Below, one piece after another: positions 1 through 8,775 of a stretch of DNA of 64,000 bases. The translations under genes and the position numbers were made by a program. Below the pieces are notes generated by a model. It ran no database searches. It was not told the origin of the DNA and worked only from the letters and a program-made list of their open reading frames with translations. How positions within the stretch are numbered: the first letter of the stretch is position 1; the number at the start of each line of letters is the position of its first letter. This DNA comes from Streptomyces sp. APSN-46.1. Lineage in GTDB: Bacteria; Actinomycetota; Actinomycetes; Streptomycetales; Streptomycetaceae. The stretch lies in assembly GCF_022815725.1 (NCBI RefSeq), contig NZ_JALGRF010000007.1, positions 239,877 to 303,876 of the forward strand, given 5' to 3'.

Positions 1-16
1 GACCGGGGGGACACGG

Positions 17-3000
17 ATGACAGCGAGTCGTGAGAGCAGCAGCCGTGACGGACGCATCGTCACCTTCTACTCGTACAAGGGCGGTACGGGCCGCACCATG
101 GCACTGGCCAACACCGCCTGGATCCTCGCCGCCAACGGCAAGCGGGTGCTCGCGGTGGACTGGGACCTGGAGGCGCCCGGCCTGCACCGGTTCTTCCACC
201 CCTTCCTGGACCCCTCCACGCTCGGGGCCACCACCGGGGTCATCGACCTGATCAGCGAGTACGCCTGGGCCGCGACCAGCCCGGCGCAGCGCGCCGACGA
301 CTGGCACAAGGACTACGCGCGGATACAGCCGCACGCCGTGTCCCTCACCCCCGAGACCCTGGGCTGGGAGTTCCCCGACGGCGGCACCCTCGACTTCGTC
401 TCGGCGGGCCGGCAGAACCGCGAGTACTCCGCGACCGTCTCCACCTTCGACTGGGACAACTTCTACGACCGGCTCGGCGGCGGCCTCTTCTTTGACGCCT
501 TACGCGCGGACATGAAGCGCAACTACGACTACGTCCTGATCGACAGCCGCACGGGCCTCTCGGACATCGCCGACATCTGCACGGTGCACCTCCCGGACGT
601 CCTCGTCGACTGCTTCACCCTCTCCGACCAGTCCATCGACGGCGCCGCCTCCGTCGCCCGGCAGATCGACGAGCGGTTCAACGACCGCGGCATCAAGATC
701 TACCCGGTCCCGATGCGCATCGACGAGGGCGAGAAGGAGAAGGCCGACGCGGGCCGCGCACTCGCCCGGATCAAGTTCGACCGCTTCCCCAACGGCCTCG
801 TCGGGGACGAGCTCACCTCCTACTGGGGCGCGGTGGAGATCCCGTACCGCCCGTACTACGCGTACGAGGAGACCCTGGCCACCTTCGGCGACGAGGCCGG
901 CCTCACCAACTCCCTGCTCTCCGCCTTCGAGCGGCTCACCGCCGTGGTCACCGAGGGCGAGATCACCTCCATGCCGGCGATCGGCGAGGAGGTCCGGCTG
1001 CGGATCCGCGACGCCTTCACCCGGCGGCGCCCCGCGCTGCCCGCCGACCTGTTCCTCTCCTACGTCGCCGAGAACCGGATGTGGGCCGACTGGATCGAGT
1101 CGGTGCTCACCCGGGCCGGCTTCCGGGTGGTCCCCAGGGACGTCTCCGCGGAGCGCGCCCCGGCCGCGTCCGTCGGGGGCGCCCACGGCGACACGCTGGG
1201 CGCGGGCATCAGCATCGACACCGCCGCCCGGACCGTGGTGCTGCTCTCCAGCGCCTACCTCAAGTCCGCCCGGGCGGTCGAGGTCTGGGAGCGGGCGGCC
1301 GCCGAGGACCCGACCGGGGGCCGGCGGCAGCTGGTGCCGCTGCGGGTGGGCGACGTACGCCTGTCCACGCCGTACATCGACCGGAACCCGGTGGACCTCT
1401 TCCGGCTCGACGAGGTGCACGCCACCACCGCCCTGCTGCGCGCGGTCGAGCGCCCGATGGCGCTGCCCGACAGCGTCGCCAGCGCCTCCCAGCCCGGCCC
1501 CCGGTTCCCCGGGACGGTGCCGAAGATCTGGAACGCGCCGCCCCGCAACCCCGGGTTCACCGGCCGCAGCATCGTGCTGGAGCGGATGCGCGACCAGCTC
1601 GGCGGCGGCATGGCCGTGGTGCTGCCGCAGCCGCAGACCCTGTACGGGCTCGGCGGCGTCGGCAAGACGCAGGTGGCGCTGGAGTACGTCCACCGGTTCA
1701 TGGCGGACTACGACCTGGTCTGGTGGATCTCCTCGGAACAGACCGACGACGTGGTCGCGGCCCTGGCGGAGCTGGCCGTACGGCTGGGCGCGCAGACCGG
1801 CGAGGACATGTCGGCCGCCTCGCAGGAGGCGATCGACCTGCTGCGGCGCGGGGTTCCCACCTCGCGGTGGCTGCTGGTCTTCGACAACGCCGACGATCCC
1901 GAGACGCTCAAGCGGTTCTTCCCGCCGGGCGGTCCGGGCCACGTGCTGGTGACCTCCCGCAACCAGTCCTGGTCGCAGTACGGGGACGCGCTCCCGGTGG
2001 ACGTGTTCCTGCGCGAGGAGTCCATCGAGCACCTCCAGCGCCGGGCCCCCGGGCTGACCAAGGACGACGCCGAGCAGGTGGCCGTCGCGGTGGGCGACCT
2101 GCCCCTCGCGGTCGAGCAGGCGGGCGCGTGGATCGCGGAGACCGCGACGCCGGTGTCCGCGTACCTGGAGCAGCTGGCGGAGCAGGCCGCCCGCGTGCTG
2201 GGGCTGAACCAGCCCCCCGGCTACCCGGAGCCGGTGGCCGCCACCTGGAACGTGTCCATCGAGCGGTTGCAGTCACGTTCCCCCGCCGCCGTACGGCTGT
2301 TGCAGCTGTGCGCCTTCTTCGCGCCGGAGCCGATCTCGGCGAACCTCCTCTACAGCAAGGAGATGATCGACGCGCTGAAGCCGTACGACTCCTCGCTCCA
2401 GGAGAAGCTGGTGCTGGGCCGGGTGATCCGGGAGATCGGCCGGTTCGCGATGGCCAAGGTCGACCAGGTCAGCAACAGCATCCAGGTGCACCGCCTGGTG
2501 CAGGCCGTGATCCGGGCGCAGCTCTCGGAGGAGGAGCAGCGCGAGGCCCGGCACGCGGTGCACCGGATCCTGGCCGGTGCCCGGCCGGACGACGACGAGC
2601 CGATAGACAACCCGGAGACCTGGCCGCGGTTCAACACGATCTGGCCGCACCTGTCCCCGTCGGAGGCCCGGTTCTGCCGGGAGCCGGAGACCCGCCGGCT
2701 GATGATCGACCGGGTCCGCTACCTGTGGAAGCGCGGTGACTTCAAGGCCGCGTACGCGCTGGGCGAGGAGCTGCGCGAGACCTGGAAGGAGACCCTCGGC
2801 AACGACGACCTCCAGTACCTGTACCTGCGTTTCCACCTCTCCAACATCCTTCGCTCGCAGGGCCGGTTCGTGGAGGCGAAGGAGCTGGACGAGGTCACCC
2901 TGGAGCGGCAGCGGGCGGCGCTCGGCCCCTCGCACCCGCACACGTACATGACCACCAGTGGTCTGGCGATGGACCTGGGCGCGCTCGGCCGCTACGGCGA

Positions 3001-4009
3001 GGCGATGGACCTGGCGAGGGCCGCGCACGAGGGTTTCGGCCAGATCTTCCACGAGGCGCACCCGCGCACCCTGGCCGCCGCGAACAACCTGGCGCTGAAC
3101 CTGCGCATGGTCGGGCAGTACGCGCGGGCCAGGGAGATCGACCAGGAGGTCTTCGACCGGCGTACCGAGGTGCTGGGCACGGACCACCCGTACACCCTGT
3201 CCTCGGCGCAGAACCTGGCGCGCGACCTGCGCGAGGTCGGCCGGTACGAGGATTCGGTGCAGCTGCTGAGCCGGACGTACGAGATCTACAAGCGGCAGCT
3301 GGGCCGGGCCTTCCCCGGCACCCTGTCGGCGGCGAAGAACCTGGCGGTCTCGCTGCGGCGGGCCGGCGACGTGGAGGACGCGCTGCGACTGACCACCGCG
3401 ACCCGCAACCGCTACCGGGCCAAGTACACCTCGGTCAACCCGGACCTGCTGGCCTGCGAACTGAACCTGGCCGCCGACATGTTCGCGACCGGTGACCCGG
3501 GCGGGGCGCGGGATCTGGCCCAGGAGGTGGTGGACGAGTACATGAAGGTGCCGGGCGAGCGGCACCCGTACACCCTGGCCGCGTTGAACAATCTGGCGGT
3601 CTTCCACTGGGGTACGGGTGCGGCGGAGACCGCCGAGACGATACTGCGGCAGACGATCCGGTCCATGCGCGAGGTACTGGGCGACAACCACCCGCACACC
3701 ATCTTCGCCCACCTCAACCTGGCCAACGCCCGCGCCGACCAGGGCGATCCCGAGGGCTCCCTGGAGCTGGAGCGGACGGCGGTGGGGCGGCTGCGCGAGG
3801 CGCTCGGGGCGCATCACCCGGAGACCCTGGCGAGCGCCTCCAACATGGCGGTCAGCCTGGACTCGATGGGCCGCAAGGAGGAGGCGGCCCGGGTCCGGGC
3901 CGATGCGATCTCCGAGCTGACGCGGCTGCTCGGCGAGGACCACGGACTGACCCGCTACGCCCGCGACGAGCGACGGGTCCACCGCGACCTGGAGCCGCTG
4001 GCGGTGTGA
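17..4009 (+). CDS. fxsT: P-loop / TIR / NB-ARC / TPR multidomain protein (FxsT-like)
   Basis: A 1330-residue protein of four modules. Residues 15-60 hold a ParA/MinD-type P-loop (KGGTGRT, 21-27) and DWDLEAPG. A TIR-like domain follows at about 341-470 (PADLFLSY, LLSSAYLKS), then an NB-ARC STAND ATPase with Walker A GLGGVGKT (544-551) and Walker B WLLVFDNADD (about 618). Kinesin-light-chain-type TPRs run from about 930 to the end. In the first P-loop Arg replaces the usual Lys. The architecture is that of the TPR protein of FxSxx-COOH peptide systems; the peptide and radical-SAM partners would lie upstream of the window, so this link is inference. The ATG has a GGGGGG stretch just upstream. 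An in-frame TTA leucine codon (500-502) predicts bldA-dependent translation. Likely a signalling or conflict sensor; NADase activity of the TIR domain is unproven. Confidence 0.85.
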   Translation: MTASRESSSRDGRIVTFYSYKGGTGRTMALANTAWILAANGKRVLAVDWDLEAPGLHRFFHPFLDPSTLGATTGVIDLISEYAWAATSPAQRADDWHKDYARIQPHAVSLTPETLGWEFPDGGTLDFVSAGRQNREYSATVSTFDWDNFYDRLGGGLFFDALRADMKRNYDYVLIDSRTGLSDIADICTVHLPDVLVDCFTLSDQSIDGAASVARQIDERFNDRGIKIYPVPMRIDEGEKEKADAGRALARIKFDRFPNGLVGDELTSYWGAVEIPYRPYYAYEETLATFGDEAGLTNSLLSAFERLTAVVTEGEITSMPAIGEEVRLRIRDAFTRRRPALPADLFLSYVAENRMWADWIESVLTRAGFRVVPRDVSAERAPAASVGGAHGDTLGAGISIDTAARTVVLLSSAYLKSARAVEVWERAAAEDPTGGRRQLVPLRVGDVRLSTPYIDRNPVDLFRLDEVHATTALLRAVERPMALPDSVASASQPGPRFPGTVPKIWNAPPRNPGFTGRSIVLERMRDQLGGGMAVVLPQPQTLYGLGGVGKTQVALEYVHRFMADYDLVWWISSEQTDDVVAALAELAVRLGAQTGEDMSAASQEAIDLLRRGVPTSRWLLVFDNADDPETLKRFFPPGGPGHVLVTSRNQSWSQYGDALPVDVFLREESIEHLQRRAPGLTKDDAEQVAVAVGDLPLAVEQAGAWIAETATPVSAYLEQLAEQAARVLGLNQPPGYPEPVAATWNVSIERLQSRSPAAVRLLQLCAFFAPEPISANLLYSKEMIDALKPYDSSLQEKLVLGRVIREIGRFAMAKVDQVSNSIQVHRLVQAVIRAQLSEEEQREARHAVHRILAGARPDDDEPIDNPETWPRFNTIWPHLSPSEARFCREPETRRLMIDRVRYLWKRGDFKAAYALGEELRETWKETLGNDDLQYLYLRFHLSNILRSQGRFVEAKELDEVTLERQRAALGPSHPHTYMTTSGLAMDLGALGRYGEAMDLARAAHEGFGQIFHEAHPRTLAAANNLALNLRMVGQYARAREIDQEVFDRRTEVLGTDHPYTLSSAQNLARDLREVGRYEDSVQLLSRTYEIYKRQLGRAFPGTLSAAKNLAVSLRRAGDVEDALRLTTATRNRYRAKYTSVNPDLLACELNLAADMFATGDPGGARDLAQEVVDEYMKVPGERHPYTLAALNNLAVFHWGTGAAETAETILRQTIRSMREVLGDNHPHTIFAHLNLANARADQGDPEGSLELERTAVGRLREALGAHHPETLASASNMAVSLDSMGRKEEAARVRADAISELTRLLGEDHGLTRYARDERRVHRDLEPLAV

Positions 4010-4018
4010 TCCGACGGT

Positions 4019-4049
4019 GGGCGGCGGGGACCTCGGGTCCCCGCCGCCC
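4019..4049 (+). terminator. Strong hairpin after fxsT-like gene
   Basis: A perfect 14-bp G+C stem (4019-4032 with 4036-4049) closes on a 3-base loop, 10 bases after the stop codon. There is no T-tract, as is common for Streptomyces terminators. Since the next gene starts 30 bases later on the same strand, it may be an attenuator rather than a full stop. Confidence 0.6.
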
Positions 4050-4078
4050 CCACCCGACAGCAGACTGGGGGGTTCGCT

Positions 4079-4987
4079 GTGACCGACAGCATGACCTTTC
4101 GAAACGAGGACCTGCCGGCCCTCTTCCACCACACCGACCAGGCGGCGATCTCCCGGCAGCGGGAATCCACCCAGGCCACGCGCGCCCAGCTGTTGCTGCT
4201 CGTCGCGGCCGCCGGGGCCGCCGCCCTGCCCGCGGCGCCGACGGTGGCCTCGCTGCACGTGTTCGGGGCGCTGAGCGTGCTCGCGTACGCGGGGGTGCTG
4301 GCCGTGGGCGTACGGGCGACCAGGCGCCGGGCGCGCCCGCAGTGGCAGCTCAACCGCAGCGCGGCCGAGTTCATCAAGTCCCTGGCCTGGCGGTACGCCG
4401 TGCACGGGGCGCCGTTCGGCGGCGAGGCGGACGGCACGGAGGCGGTGTACCGGACGCGTCTGGAGAAGGGGCTGGACGAACTCCGCAAGATGGGCTGGGA
4501 GGATCCGCGGACGGCGGGCCTGGTGCCGGAGGGCGGGGAGATCACCGGCGCGATGCACCGGCTGCGCGGGATGGGCTACCAGACGCGGCGGGAGACGTAC
4601 GTACGGGACCGGCTCATCGAACAGCGCAACTGGTACCGGCGCAAGACGGAGGTGTCGCGGCGGGCCACCTCGCTGTGGTCGTGGACGATCGTGCTGCTGA
4701 CCTGCCTGGGTCTGCTGTTCGCCCTGTTCGGGGCGTTCGGTTCGGGTTCGGTGGCGGGGCCGACGGGGCTGTTGAGCTCGGCCGCCGCGGCCGCCGTCGC
4801 CTGGAACGAGGTGCGGCGCCACCACCCGCTGATCGAGGCGCACACCCTGATCGAGCAGGACCTGGCGGCGATGATGGTCGTGATGCAGACGACCATCACC
4901 GAGTCGCAGTGGCCGTCCGCGGTCTACGAGACCGAGCGCTACGTCTCGCCGCAGCACACGGACTGGCTGGCCAGGCACAGCAGCTGA
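4079..4987 (+). CDS. DUF4231 / SLATT-like membrane protein
   Basis: A 302-residue protein with hydrophobic segments at about 37-52, 59-79, 199-220 and 225-242, each pair followed by a charged cytoplasmic helix. This is the pattern of a tandem SLATT-type (SMODS/SLOG-associated 2TM) or DUF4231 protein, a family proposed to form pores or membrane effectors in nucleotide-signalling conflict systems. GTG start with a GGGGGG ribosome site 6 bases upstream. It follows the TIR/NB-ARC/TPR gene on the same strand with a 69-base gap that holds a hairpin, and faces the SLOG gene end to end (31 bases apart). The family assignment rests on membrane topology and neighbours; no enzyme motif is seen. Effector function is inference. 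Confidence 0.7.
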   Translation: MTDSMTFRNEDLPALFHHTDQAAISRQRESTQATRAQLLLLVAAAGAAALPAAPTVASLHVFGALSVLAYAGVLAVGVRATRRRARPQWQLNRSAAEFIKSLAWRYAVHGAPFGGEADGTEAVYRTRLEKGLDELRKMGWEDPRTAGLVPEGGEITGAMHRLRGMGYQTRRETYVRDRLIEQRNWYRRKTEVSRRATSLWSWTIVLLTCLGLLFALFGAFGSGSVAGPTGLLSSAAAAAVAWNEVRRHHPLIEAHTLIEQDLAAMMVVMQTTITESQWPSAVYETERYVSPQHTDWLARHSS

Positions 4988-5004
4988 CGCCGCCGGGGCG
5001 TGCT

Positions 5005-5029
5005 CCTGGGACTGCTCCCTAGTCCCGGG
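5005..5029. terminator. Short bidirectional hairpin between convergent genes
   Basis: A 9-bp stem (5005-5013 with 5021-5029, one G-U pair) sits between the convergent SLATT-like and SLOG genes and overlaps the stop codon of the latter. It is short, so its role as a terminator is tentative. Confidence 0.35.
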
Positions 5030-5498
5030 TCACGCCCTCGCGCCAGATGACGGTGACCGGCTTCCCGAGGGCCCGCGCGTAGGCGACGATCTCGCCGGTG
5101 CCGCCGTGCCCGCGGGCGGGCAGGCCGTCCCAGACGGCGACGAGCCGGTCGCACGATTCGGCGATGTAGGTGCCGGCGGCGTAGTAGGCCGCGTCGGTGG
5201 AGCGGGCGAAGTCCATCCGGATCTCCTGGGTGGCCCGCCCCTTGAGCCGCAGGTAGCGGGCCAGGGCCTCGGCGTCCTCGAAGGCCTCCTCGTAGTCCCC
5301 GCTGGGGATGACCACGGTGAGGTCGGCGCCGCATTCCAGCGCGATGGCGGCGAACAGCTGGTCCGCTCCCTCGGCGAGGCTGGACAGGGCCTCCAACGGC
5401 CCCTCGTGGTCCCGCAGTACGGCCCGCAGGCGGTCCTTCACATGGCCGAGCACCTCGCCGGGAATCGACCGGTGCCCGGTCACGCCGATTCGTTTCAT
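5019..5498 (-). CDS. SLOG-type Rossmann-fold nucleotide-binding protein
   Basis: A 159-residue single-domain protein. It opens with a GVTGHR glycine loop (5-10), has a SLAEGADQLFA segment typical of LOG/DprA-like folds, and ends with AVWDG followed by a GHGGTGEIVAYA segment that resembles the GG-x-T-E nucleotide/phosphate loop. SLOG proteins are proposed sensors or processors of nucleotide-derived signals and are often found beside SLATT proteins, as here, although the two genes are convergent and cannot share a transcript. The ATG start has GGAGG about 11 bases upstream. The ligand is unknown. It could also be a generic cytosolic Rossmann protein without a defence role. Confidence 0.75.
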   Translation of the reverse strand: MKRIGVTGHRSIPGEVLGHVKDRLRAVLRDHEGPLEALSSLAEGADQLFAAIALECGADLTVVIPSGDYEEAFEDAEALARYLRLKGRATQEIRMDFARSTDAAYYAAGTYIAESCDRLVAVWDGLPARGHGGTGEIVAYARALGKPVTVIWREGVTRD

Positions 5499-5531
5499 GC
5501 GGAAACCTGCCTCCCCCCGGGGACACGTACG

Positions 5532-5570
5532 CCCTGGACATCCTCCCAGAAGGCGGGAGGACGTCCAGGG
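5532..5570 (-). terminator. Terminator after streptogrisin-like gene
   Basis: A 16-bp stem with one mismatch (5532-5547 with 5555-5570, 7-base loop) lies about 65 bases beyond the protease stop codon on its strand and upstream of the SLOG gene. Confidence 0.65.
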
Positions 5571-5636
5571 GTGTGACGGGGGCGCACGGAGCGGTGTCCG
5601 GAGCTCCGTCCGGAGCGGTGTCCGCGCCGTTCCCGG

Positions 5637-6533
5637 TCAGTAGACGCTGACTCCGTAGGCGCCCAGGGCTTCCACCACGGGCTGGAAGAAGGTGGTCCCG
5701 CCGGAGGAGCAGTTGCCGCTGCCGCCCGAGGTGAGGCCGACCGCGCGGGTGCCTGAGTAGAGGGGGCCGCCGCTGTCGCCGGGTTCGGCGCAGACGTTGG
5801 TGCGGATCATGCCGTAGACGATGTCGCCGCCGCCGTAGTTGACGGTGGCGTTGAGGCCGGTGACCGACCCGCTGTGGGTGCCGGTCGTGGAGCCGCGCCG
5901 CTTCACGGCCATGCCGACGGTGGCGTTCACCGCGCTGCTGATGTCCTGGCTGCCGACGGTCCCGGGCGGGACCGGCGAGTTGCTGGCGTATTTGATGAGG
6001 CCGTAGTCATTGGTCGGGAAGCTGGATCCGACGGTGCTGCCGACGACGGTGGTGCGGGCGGAGTTGCTCCACCAGGTGCCCGCGCCGTCGGTGCAGTGAC
6101 CGGCGGTCAGTGCGTAGTACGTGCTGCCGCTGCGCACGTTGAAGCCGAGCGAGCAGCGCCAGCTGCTGGCGTAGATGGCGTCTCCGCCGGAGACGAGCTT
6201 GGTCAGCTTGCCGGGGACGCGCTCGATGCGCAGGGCCGCCGCGTCGGCTCCGGCCTCGCGCTTGATCTTGGCGAGGTCGGCGGCGGTGACGGTGGAGTCG
6301 GCGGTGACCATGAGGGTCCCGGTGGCGGGGTCGGTGTGCCAGGCGGTGCCACCGACGTCGGCGCGCAGGACCGAGGCGTCGGCCGAGGCGAGCCGGGCGG
6401 CGCTGAAGCCGGTGTCCTTGTCGTCCCGAGGAGTGTCCGCGCTCGCCGCGCTGGGTGCGGCGAGCGCTGCGACGGCGGCCAGGCCGGTGGCCACCGCGAG
6501 CAGCCTGGTACGGGTGATGCTCTTGATCCTCAC
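5637..6533 (-). CDS. sprB: Secreted S1 serine protease, streptogrisin B-like
   Basis: A 298-residue preproenzyme. The GTG start at 6533 is chosen because GGGAGG lies about 8 bases upstream and a Sec signal peptide (MRIKSITRTRLLA, cleavage near ASA/DT, residue 32) follows at once; the longer reading adds an unlikely Arg-rich leader. A short propeptide (about 33-113) precedes the mature chain, which begins near VSGGDAIYASS (114). The chymotrypsin-fold triad is His146 (TAGHC), Asp176 (TNDYG) and Ser254 (GDSGG). The mature part resembles S. griseus protease B very closely, including RRGSTTGTHSG. It acts outside the cell in protein digestion. It stands alone, with a hairpin terminator behind it. 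Confidence 0.95.
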   Translation of the reverse strand: MRIKSITRTRLLAVATGLAAVAALAAPSAASADTPRDDKDTGFSAARLASADASVLRADVGGTAWHTDPATGTLMVTADSTVTAADLAKIKREAGADAAALRIERVPGKLTKLVSGGDAIYASSWRCSLGFNVRSGSTYYALTAGHCTDGAGTWWSNSARTTVVGSTVGSSFPTNDYGLIKYASNSPVPPGTVGSQDISSAVNATVGMAVKRRGSTTGTHSGSVTGLNATVNYGGGDIVYGMIRTNVCAEPGDSGGPLYSGTRAVGLTSGGSGNCSSGGTTFFQPVVEALGAYGVSVY

Positions 6534-7031
6534 TTCTCGTCCTCCCGGAAGGGATCGGGGGCCCGGCGAACGTGGGGGTGCCGGTGCCCGTGAGGCGCGG
6601 TCGCGGGCACGGCGGGCGCAAGGGCTCGATTCGTGCATTTGACGCGCCCCTGACAAATTCCTGACCAGCCTGCGACCAGCACTGTCGGGAGTGTCGTGGC
6701 GTCAGTTACCGGTCGCAAGGGCGCCTTTCAGCCGTCGCGCGCCCCCGCGCGCCCGCCCGTCGGCGTTCTGGTCGGCGGCGAGTACGACCTCGCCGCACGA
6801 AGGGCTCCCCGTCGAGGTGGATGCCGTCACCGGGGGCGGCGGACAGCTCCACCCCGTCACCGACGGTGCGCCGGTTTCCCGGAACGGCTGGAATTCGCCC
6901 TTCCGGGTGCCATGTCCGCCGGGCGGCGTGCGGATCGTCTGCGTCGTCGTTCATGCCGCTCAGCCCTTCCACGCCCGCCCGGACGGGAACCACGGGGTAC
7001 GCCGTCCGGGCCTGTGGATACTGACGTGGTC
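6534..7031. other. 498-base gap upstream of protease gene
   Basis: This gap must hold the protease promoter near its left end. The only coding candidate is a small minus-strand frame listed separately. Nothing else recognisable is seen. Confidence 0.4.
6706..6954 (-). CDS. Possible small hypothetical protein
   Basis: An 82-residue frame starting at an ATG (6954) with GGAAGG about 10 bases upstream. The product begins MNDDADDPHAARR, has a central stretch GVELSAAPGDGIHLDGEPF that reads like a beta-strand domain, and ends in an Arg-rich tail. No family is recognised. It could be a short Streptomyces-specific gene, the remnant of a larger gene, or chance. Confidence 0.3.
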   Translation of the reverse strand: MNDDADDPHAARRTWHPEGRIPAVPGNRRTVGDGVELSAAPGDGIHLDGEPFVRRGRTRRRPERRRAGARGRATAERRPCDR

Positions 7032-8492
7032 TCAGCAGTCGCAGCCGCAGCAGTCACAGTCGCAGCATCCACCACCACCGCCACCGCCACCGCCATCGCT
7101 GCCACCGCCGCCGCCGCCGTCGCTGGGAGCAGCGTTGGTGGGGCTGCCGTCGCAGCACTCGCAGCACTCGCAGGCGTCGCACCACGGGTCGCGCTTCTTG
7201 CGTGACCACGGGCCCTCGTGCTCGGAGCAGCACAGCCGGCAGGTGCAGAACAGCCCGATGGCCACCGCGCAGCCGGCCAGTAGTCCGCGGCGCGGCTTGC
7301 GCCCGGGAGGCCCGCCGTGGCCGCCCGGACCGCCGTGACCGCCGCCGCCCGGACCCCACGGCCCTCCCGGGCCCATGGGCGGCGGCGCCCCGGGGCCGCC
7401 GGGGGCGGGCTGCCCGTACGGGTTCGCGCCGCCGTACGGGGCACCGGCGTACGGGGCGCCGCCGTACGGGGCGCCGCCGTACGGGGCGCCGCCGTACGGG
7501 GCACCGGCGTACGGGTTCGCGCCGCCGCCGTACGGCCCGCCCGCGTACGGGTCGCCGGGGCCCTGTCCCTGGCCGGGGCCCTGCGGCTGTCCGTATCCCC
7601 CCTGGCCGGCCGCGTTCACCACCCCGTGCCGACAGGTGCCGAGCCCGAAGGCCCGGTCCACCGAGGTCCGCAGCTCGTGCACCAGCAGCCGGTGCGCCAG
7701 ACCCGCGTCCGCGAACTCCACCTCGCGCAGCGCCAGCCGGATCCCCTCAAGGGCGTCGTCGCACAGCCGCCGCGCCTCGGTGAGGGAGGTCCCGGTGGCC
7801 GTGAGCGGGTTCCAGGCGCCCGCGGCGGCGTCGGCGGCCTGGTCCTCGACGGCGTCCAGCAGGTGCGCGAGCCGCCCGAAGTACCGGCCCGCCTCGGCGA
7901 GCGCGGCGGTGTTGCCTGGCCGTCCCGCGAGGATCGCGGTATGCGCGAAGGCGGCCGCGGTCGCGGTCTCCGTCGGCTCTGTCACCACCAGCACGGGCGT
8001 GCCGAGCCCGGCCAGGGCCTCGATGCCGCCCTGCCGGTCCACGGCGTCCACCAGCACCGCGGTGTCGAAGCCGAGCGAGGCCCCGGTGCGCGCTCCGGCC
8101 CGGTCCCAGCCCCTGGCCACCGTGCGCGCGGCGGCGGCGATCGGGGCCCGCGCCAACAGCCCGTCCCGGTCGGCCACGTGGTCCCGTACCTTCGCGGAGG
8201 CCAGTACGAGCGAGACGGCGGCCGCGAGGCGGGCCCCCTCGCCGTTGGCCACGGGGGCGGTGCGCATCCCTCGCAGCGGACAGGGACCGGCGGTGCGCCG
8301 GGTGCCGGGCGCCGGACCGGACTGAGCCTCCGTCAGAACGGAGACGAGCAGCCCGTCGTAGTTGGTGACGATCCGGGCGAATTGGCCGTGGTCACCGCGA
8401 AGTGCCAGGCAGAGTCCGCAGAGATGGGCCATCCACTCCGTCTTGAAACGTTCGCCCAGGCGGTGCGTACAGGGCCTGACGATGCCGAACAA
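7032..8492 (-). CDS. DUF5685 family protein with Cys-rich C-terminal tail
   Basis: A 486-residue protein. The TTG at 8492 is preferred because GGGGG lies 6 bases upstream and the family typically begins (M)FGIVRPC; an ATG at 8531 is in frame but lacks a ribosome site. Residues 1 to about 290 form the conserved DUF5685 region, with Cys in RPCTHR, HLCGLCLAL and GPCPLRG that could bind a metal. A Gly/Pro/Tyr tail follows, with PYGGA repeats, then a Gly-rich linker, one short hydrophobic stretch (LLAGCAVAIGLFCTC) and a tail dense in Cys (CECCECC, then GCCDCDCCGCDC at the very end). Function unknown. Metal binding or envelope association is inferred from the Cys content and the hydrophobic stretch. 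It stands alone, divergent from sepF. Confidence 0.85.
   Translation of the reverse strand: MFGIVRPCTHRLGERFKTEWMAHLCGLCLALRGDHGQFARIVTNYDGLLVSVLTEAQSGPAPGTRRTAGPCPLRGMRTAPVANGEGARLAAAVSLVLASAKVRDHVADRDGLLARAPIAAAARTVARGWDRAGARTGASLGFDTAVLVDAVDRQGGIEALAGLGTPVLVVTEPTETATAAAFAHTAILAGRPGNTAALAEAGRYFGRLAHLLDAVEDQAADAAAGAWNPLTATGTSLTEARRLCDDALEGIRLALREVEFADAGLAHRLLVHELRTSVDRAFGLGTCRHGVVNAAGQGGYGQPQGPGQGQGPGDPYAGGPYGGGANPYAGAPYGGAPYGGAPYGGAPYAGAPYGGANPYGQPAPGGPGAPPPMGPGGPWGPGGGGHGGPGGHGGPPGRKPRRGLLAGCAVAIGLFCTCRLCCSEHEGPWSRKKRDPWCDACECCECCDGSPTNAAPSDGGGGGGSDGGGGGGGGGCCDCDCCGCDC
7428..7520 (-). repeat. 15-bp coding repeats (PYGGA)
   Basis: A 15-base unit encoding Pro-Tyr-Gly-Gly-Ala is repeated several times almost without change inside the DUF5685 gene. 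It gives a flexible Gly/Tyr-rich linker. Such exact repeats can vary in copy number between strains. Confidence 0.8.
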
Positions 8493-8775
8493 TGCGTTCC
8501 CCCGTGTGTCATACGCGTACGTGACGGGCATCGTATCCAGCCAGTTCGTTCACCCGTACGCCACCACCGCTCACCCACGCGGCAGCGGCAGTCGTATTTT
8601 CACTCAGTCAGCAGTGGTAGCTGTCAGGAACCTTGACCGTGCAACGGATGTTCTGCACCAGTACCGTCACGAAACCCCTGCGCGGCGGCTATCCACTTGG
8701 CGCGTTGTCAGCATCATGGACGACCATAGGGACGCGGAGAAGAAGACAGACTGATCGCGGTGAAAGGAGGCGTCC

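Noticed and set aside
2273..4978. A 901-codon minus-strand frame opposite the TIR/NB-ARC/TPR gene
   Set aside because: The product has biased, domain-free composition, and the plus strand holds clear domains over the same bases.
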